Program-made: the position numbers and the translations under genes
The notes under the pieces: model-generated
What the model was told of the DNA's origin: nothing
What the model saw: the letters and a program-made list of their open reading frames with translations, nothing else
Databases searched by the model: none
Source: Microbacterium sp. MYb62
GTDB taxonomy: Bacteria > Actinomycetota > Actinomycetes > Actinomycetales > Microbacteriaceae
DNA length: 64,000 nt
NCBI RefSeq assembly: GCF_002979475.1
Contig: NZ_PCOY01000006.1
Coordinates: 62,001-126,000, forward strand
Reading direction: 5' to 3'
In this document: in pieces, positions 60,970 through 64,000 of the stretch
Layout of the letters: every line of letters begins with the position of its first letter
How positions within the stretch are numbered: the first letter of the stretch is position 1

Positions 60970-61911
60970 ATGCCCTTCTCCGGTGAGATCCATGACCGCG
61001 TCGCGAATGCGCCCGCAGTGCCGCACGGCCTGCCTCTGGTGCTGCTTCTCACCGGTTTCACCGACGCGGGCAGCGCCGTGTCCGGCCTGATCGATCACCT
61101 CCGTGAGACCTCATCGCCGGAGCCGATCGTCGTGTTCGAGAACGACGCCCTCCTGGACTATCGGGCACGCCGTCCGGTGATCTCCTTCGATCAGGACCAC
61201 CTCACCGAGTTCAAGCCGCCGCGGCTCGAGCTGTCGCTCGCGACGGACGCACTCGGTCGTCCCTTCCTGCTCCTCGCCGGCTACGAGCCCGACTTCGCGT
61301 GGAACCTCTTCGCGAGCACCGTTCTCGCCCTGGCCGCGGAGTTCGAGGTCTCCGGTCTGCACTGGGTGCACTCGATCGCCATGCCCGTACCGCACACGCG
61401 CCCCATCGGCACGACGGTCAGCGGCAATCGCCGCGAGCTCACGGTCGCGCACTCGGTCTGGCGCCCGCGCACCCAGGTGCCCGCGACCGCAGGGCACCTC
61501 CTCGAGTTCCGGTTCGTCGAGCGCGGCGATCGCGCCGTGGGCTTCGTGCTGCTGGTGCCGCACTACCTCGCCGAGACCGAGAATCCGGATGCCGTCATCG
61601 CCGCCGCCGAACGGCTGATGGCGTCGACCGGCCTCGTGCTGATGCTGGATGCCGTGCAGGAGCGTCGTGAGGACTACCTGGCGCGCGTCGACGAGCAGGT
61701 CGCCGGCAACGACGAGCTCCAGCAGATGGTGCACAACCTCGAACGGCGCTATGACGCCTACATGGCCGGCCGGAACCCCGACGACGACTCGTACGACGAG
61801 GGCGGATTCAGCGAGCGGGACCTTCCCAGCGCCGATGAACTGGCCGCCGAGCTGGAGCGCTATCTGGCCTCGCGCCCTTCCGGCGATGAGGACAAGCCGG
61901 GCCGCGGTTGA
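60970..61911 (+). CDS. PAC2 family protein
   Basis: A 313-residue protein of the PAC2 (proteasome assembly chaperone-like) family. LLLTGFTDAGSAVSGL, the LDYRARRPVI segment and the YEPDFAWNLF block are typical. The C-terminal 60 residues are acidic. Actinobacterial PAC2 proteins are common in organisms with or without a proteasome; no proteasome gene is in the window. Function unknown. Confidence 0.88.
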   Translation: MPFSGEIHDRVANAPAVPHGLPLVLLLTGFTDAGSAVSGLIDHLRETSSPEPIVVFENDALLDYRARRPVISFDQDHLTEFKPPRLELSLATDALGRPFLLLAGYEPDFAWNLFASTVLALAAEFEVSGLHWVHSIAMPVPHTRPIGTTVSGNRRELTVAHSVWRPRTQVPATAGHLLEFRFVERGDRAVGFVLLVPHYLAETENPDAVIAAAERLMASTGLVLMLDAVQERREDYLARVDEQVAGNDELQQMVHNLERRYDAYMAGRNPDDDSYDEGGFSERDLPSADELAAELERYLASRPSGDEDKPGRG

Positions 61912-62079
61912 GACGGATCCACGAGAACTTCGTCGGAATGCGTCCGCATCGCCACACGTGTGCGATACTAGGACTCTGACCCGTTGTCAATCAGTGTTTT
62001 CGAGCGCTGGACTTGACAAGGGTCTTACTAGTGTCCGAAATGTCCCGGGGCTACACAGCAGCTCCGTGAAAGGCGAAAC

Positions 62080-63314
<1,235 letters not shown>

Positions 63315-63318
<4 letters not shown>

Positions 63319-64000
63319 GCCAGGCGAACGACGGCAAGGCACTCGAGGCGAGCGTCGACGGCAAGAGCTATGCGCGCATTCCGCTGCGTACTCGCGTCGT
63401 CATGCCCGAAGACGATCTCGACGCGATCATCACGGAGTACGCGAAGGACGCGGTGCAGCCGGGAGACCTGCTGTTCGTGACCGAGAAGATCGTCGCGATC
63501 ACACAGGGACGCTCGTACCGTCTCGATGAGATCAAGCCCCGCAGACTCGCTCTGTTCCTCTCGAAGTACGTCACGCGCACGCCCTACGGCATCGGTCTCG
63601 GCATGCCGGAGACGATGGAGATGGCGCTTCGGGAGTGCGGAACGCCGCGGATCCTGTTCGCGTCCGCCGTGGCGGCGGTGACCAAGGCATTCGGTCGTCG
63701 TGGCGACTTCTATCGCATCGCGGGAGACAAAGCCCGAGCCATCGACGGTCCGACCAAGCACACCATTCCTCCGTACAACGAGGCGGTCGTGCTCGGTCCG
63801 AAGGATCCCGACGGTGTGGCCGCGCGTGTGAAGGCACTGATCGGCGGTCAGGCGGAGGTCGCCGTGGTCGACATCAACGACCTCGGTGGGAACATCCTCG
63901 GCTCGACTCTCGACAAGGACGGCGAGCGTCGCCTCGTCAAGATCCTCGGAGACAACCCGCTGGGCCAGGGCCTCGAGTCCACCCCGCTCGGGATCGTTCG
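63315..64000 (+). CDS. coenzyme F420-0:L-glutamate ligase-like protein, partial
   Basis: Open from the ATG at 63315, which overlaps the sigA stop (ATGA), to the window edge, so the C-terminus is missing. It has [19 protein letters not shown], the FbiB/CofE-type ligase motif, and LGPKDPDG near the middle. CofE adds glutamate to F420; in genomes without other F420 genes this protein may act on another substrate. No further F420 gene is visible here. Family match is moderate. Confidence 0.7.

Overview
The window is high-GC chromosomal DNA from an actinobacterium, most likely Microbacterium or a close Microbacteriaceae relative. The evidence is gene content: actinobacterial families (DUF3145, DUF4191, PucR-type regulator beside fabD-fabH-acpP-fabF, homodimeric AceE, glnA2-glnE, polyphosphate glucokinase, HrdB-like sigma factor), a type B L31 protein, and many genes whose -10 hexamer (mostly TAGGCT or a TANNNT variant) ends 6-7 nt before the start codon, which implies leaderless mRNAs. 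The genus is an inference.

Layout. 1-5.9 kb: a FabG-like reductase, an alpha/beta hydrolase, serB, the divergent glgC/glgA pair, a lone ABC ATPase and rpmE2. 5.9-11.3 kb: a small membrane protein, an S33 peptidase, a DUF262/DUF1524 nuclease (possible phage restriction), a putative Fe(II)/2-oxoglutarate oxygenase and DUF3145. 11.3-13.5 kb: a MocR regulator divergent from a YczE membrane protein around a 12-bp inverted repeat. 13.5-21.2 kb: the type II fatty-acid synthase cluster fabD-fabH-acpP-fabF with its PucR/FasR-like regulator, then aceE, which makes acetyl-CoA.

21.34-25.59 kb is the main accessory region. A complete tRNA-Val(UAC) is followed about 4.2 kb later by a second, exact 47-bp copy of its 3' part. 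Between the copies lie a one-protein ATPase-TOPRIM (OLD-like) nuclease, a small serine recombinase whose promoter sits in a cluster of TGAGAG motifs, and a TIGR02391/Ymh protein with an RNPxxH motif of the HEPN ribonuclease type. No tyrosine integrase or large serine integrase is present. The simplest reading is a compact integrated defence island that has lost, or never had, its own integrase.

25.6-36.5 kb: a DHFR-like reductase, a TIGR01777 epimerase, ldh, a divergent SDR/MmyB-type regulator pair, an aldo/keto reductase, a YchJ-like protein, a coiled-coil zinc-ribbon protein, a family A polymerase-like protein, the RNase P RNA, a lipoprotein with an 11-G tract and an arylsulfatase. 36.5-45.6 kb: ppgK, nitrogen genes (glnA2, glnE), a lipid-kinase family protein and an AI-2E family transporter. 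45.6-51.5 kb: a LuxR-type regulator divergent from a DUF1254/1214-phosphatase-sulfatase operon, then glnA1. 51.5-64 kb: an RDD protein, a RimB-like protease divergent from a RimK ligase with a TrkA-C-like tail, DUF4191, an unknown membrane protein, the pepA-lpdA-sucB operon, a PAC2 protein, the primary sigma factor, and a CofE-like ligase that runs off the right edge.
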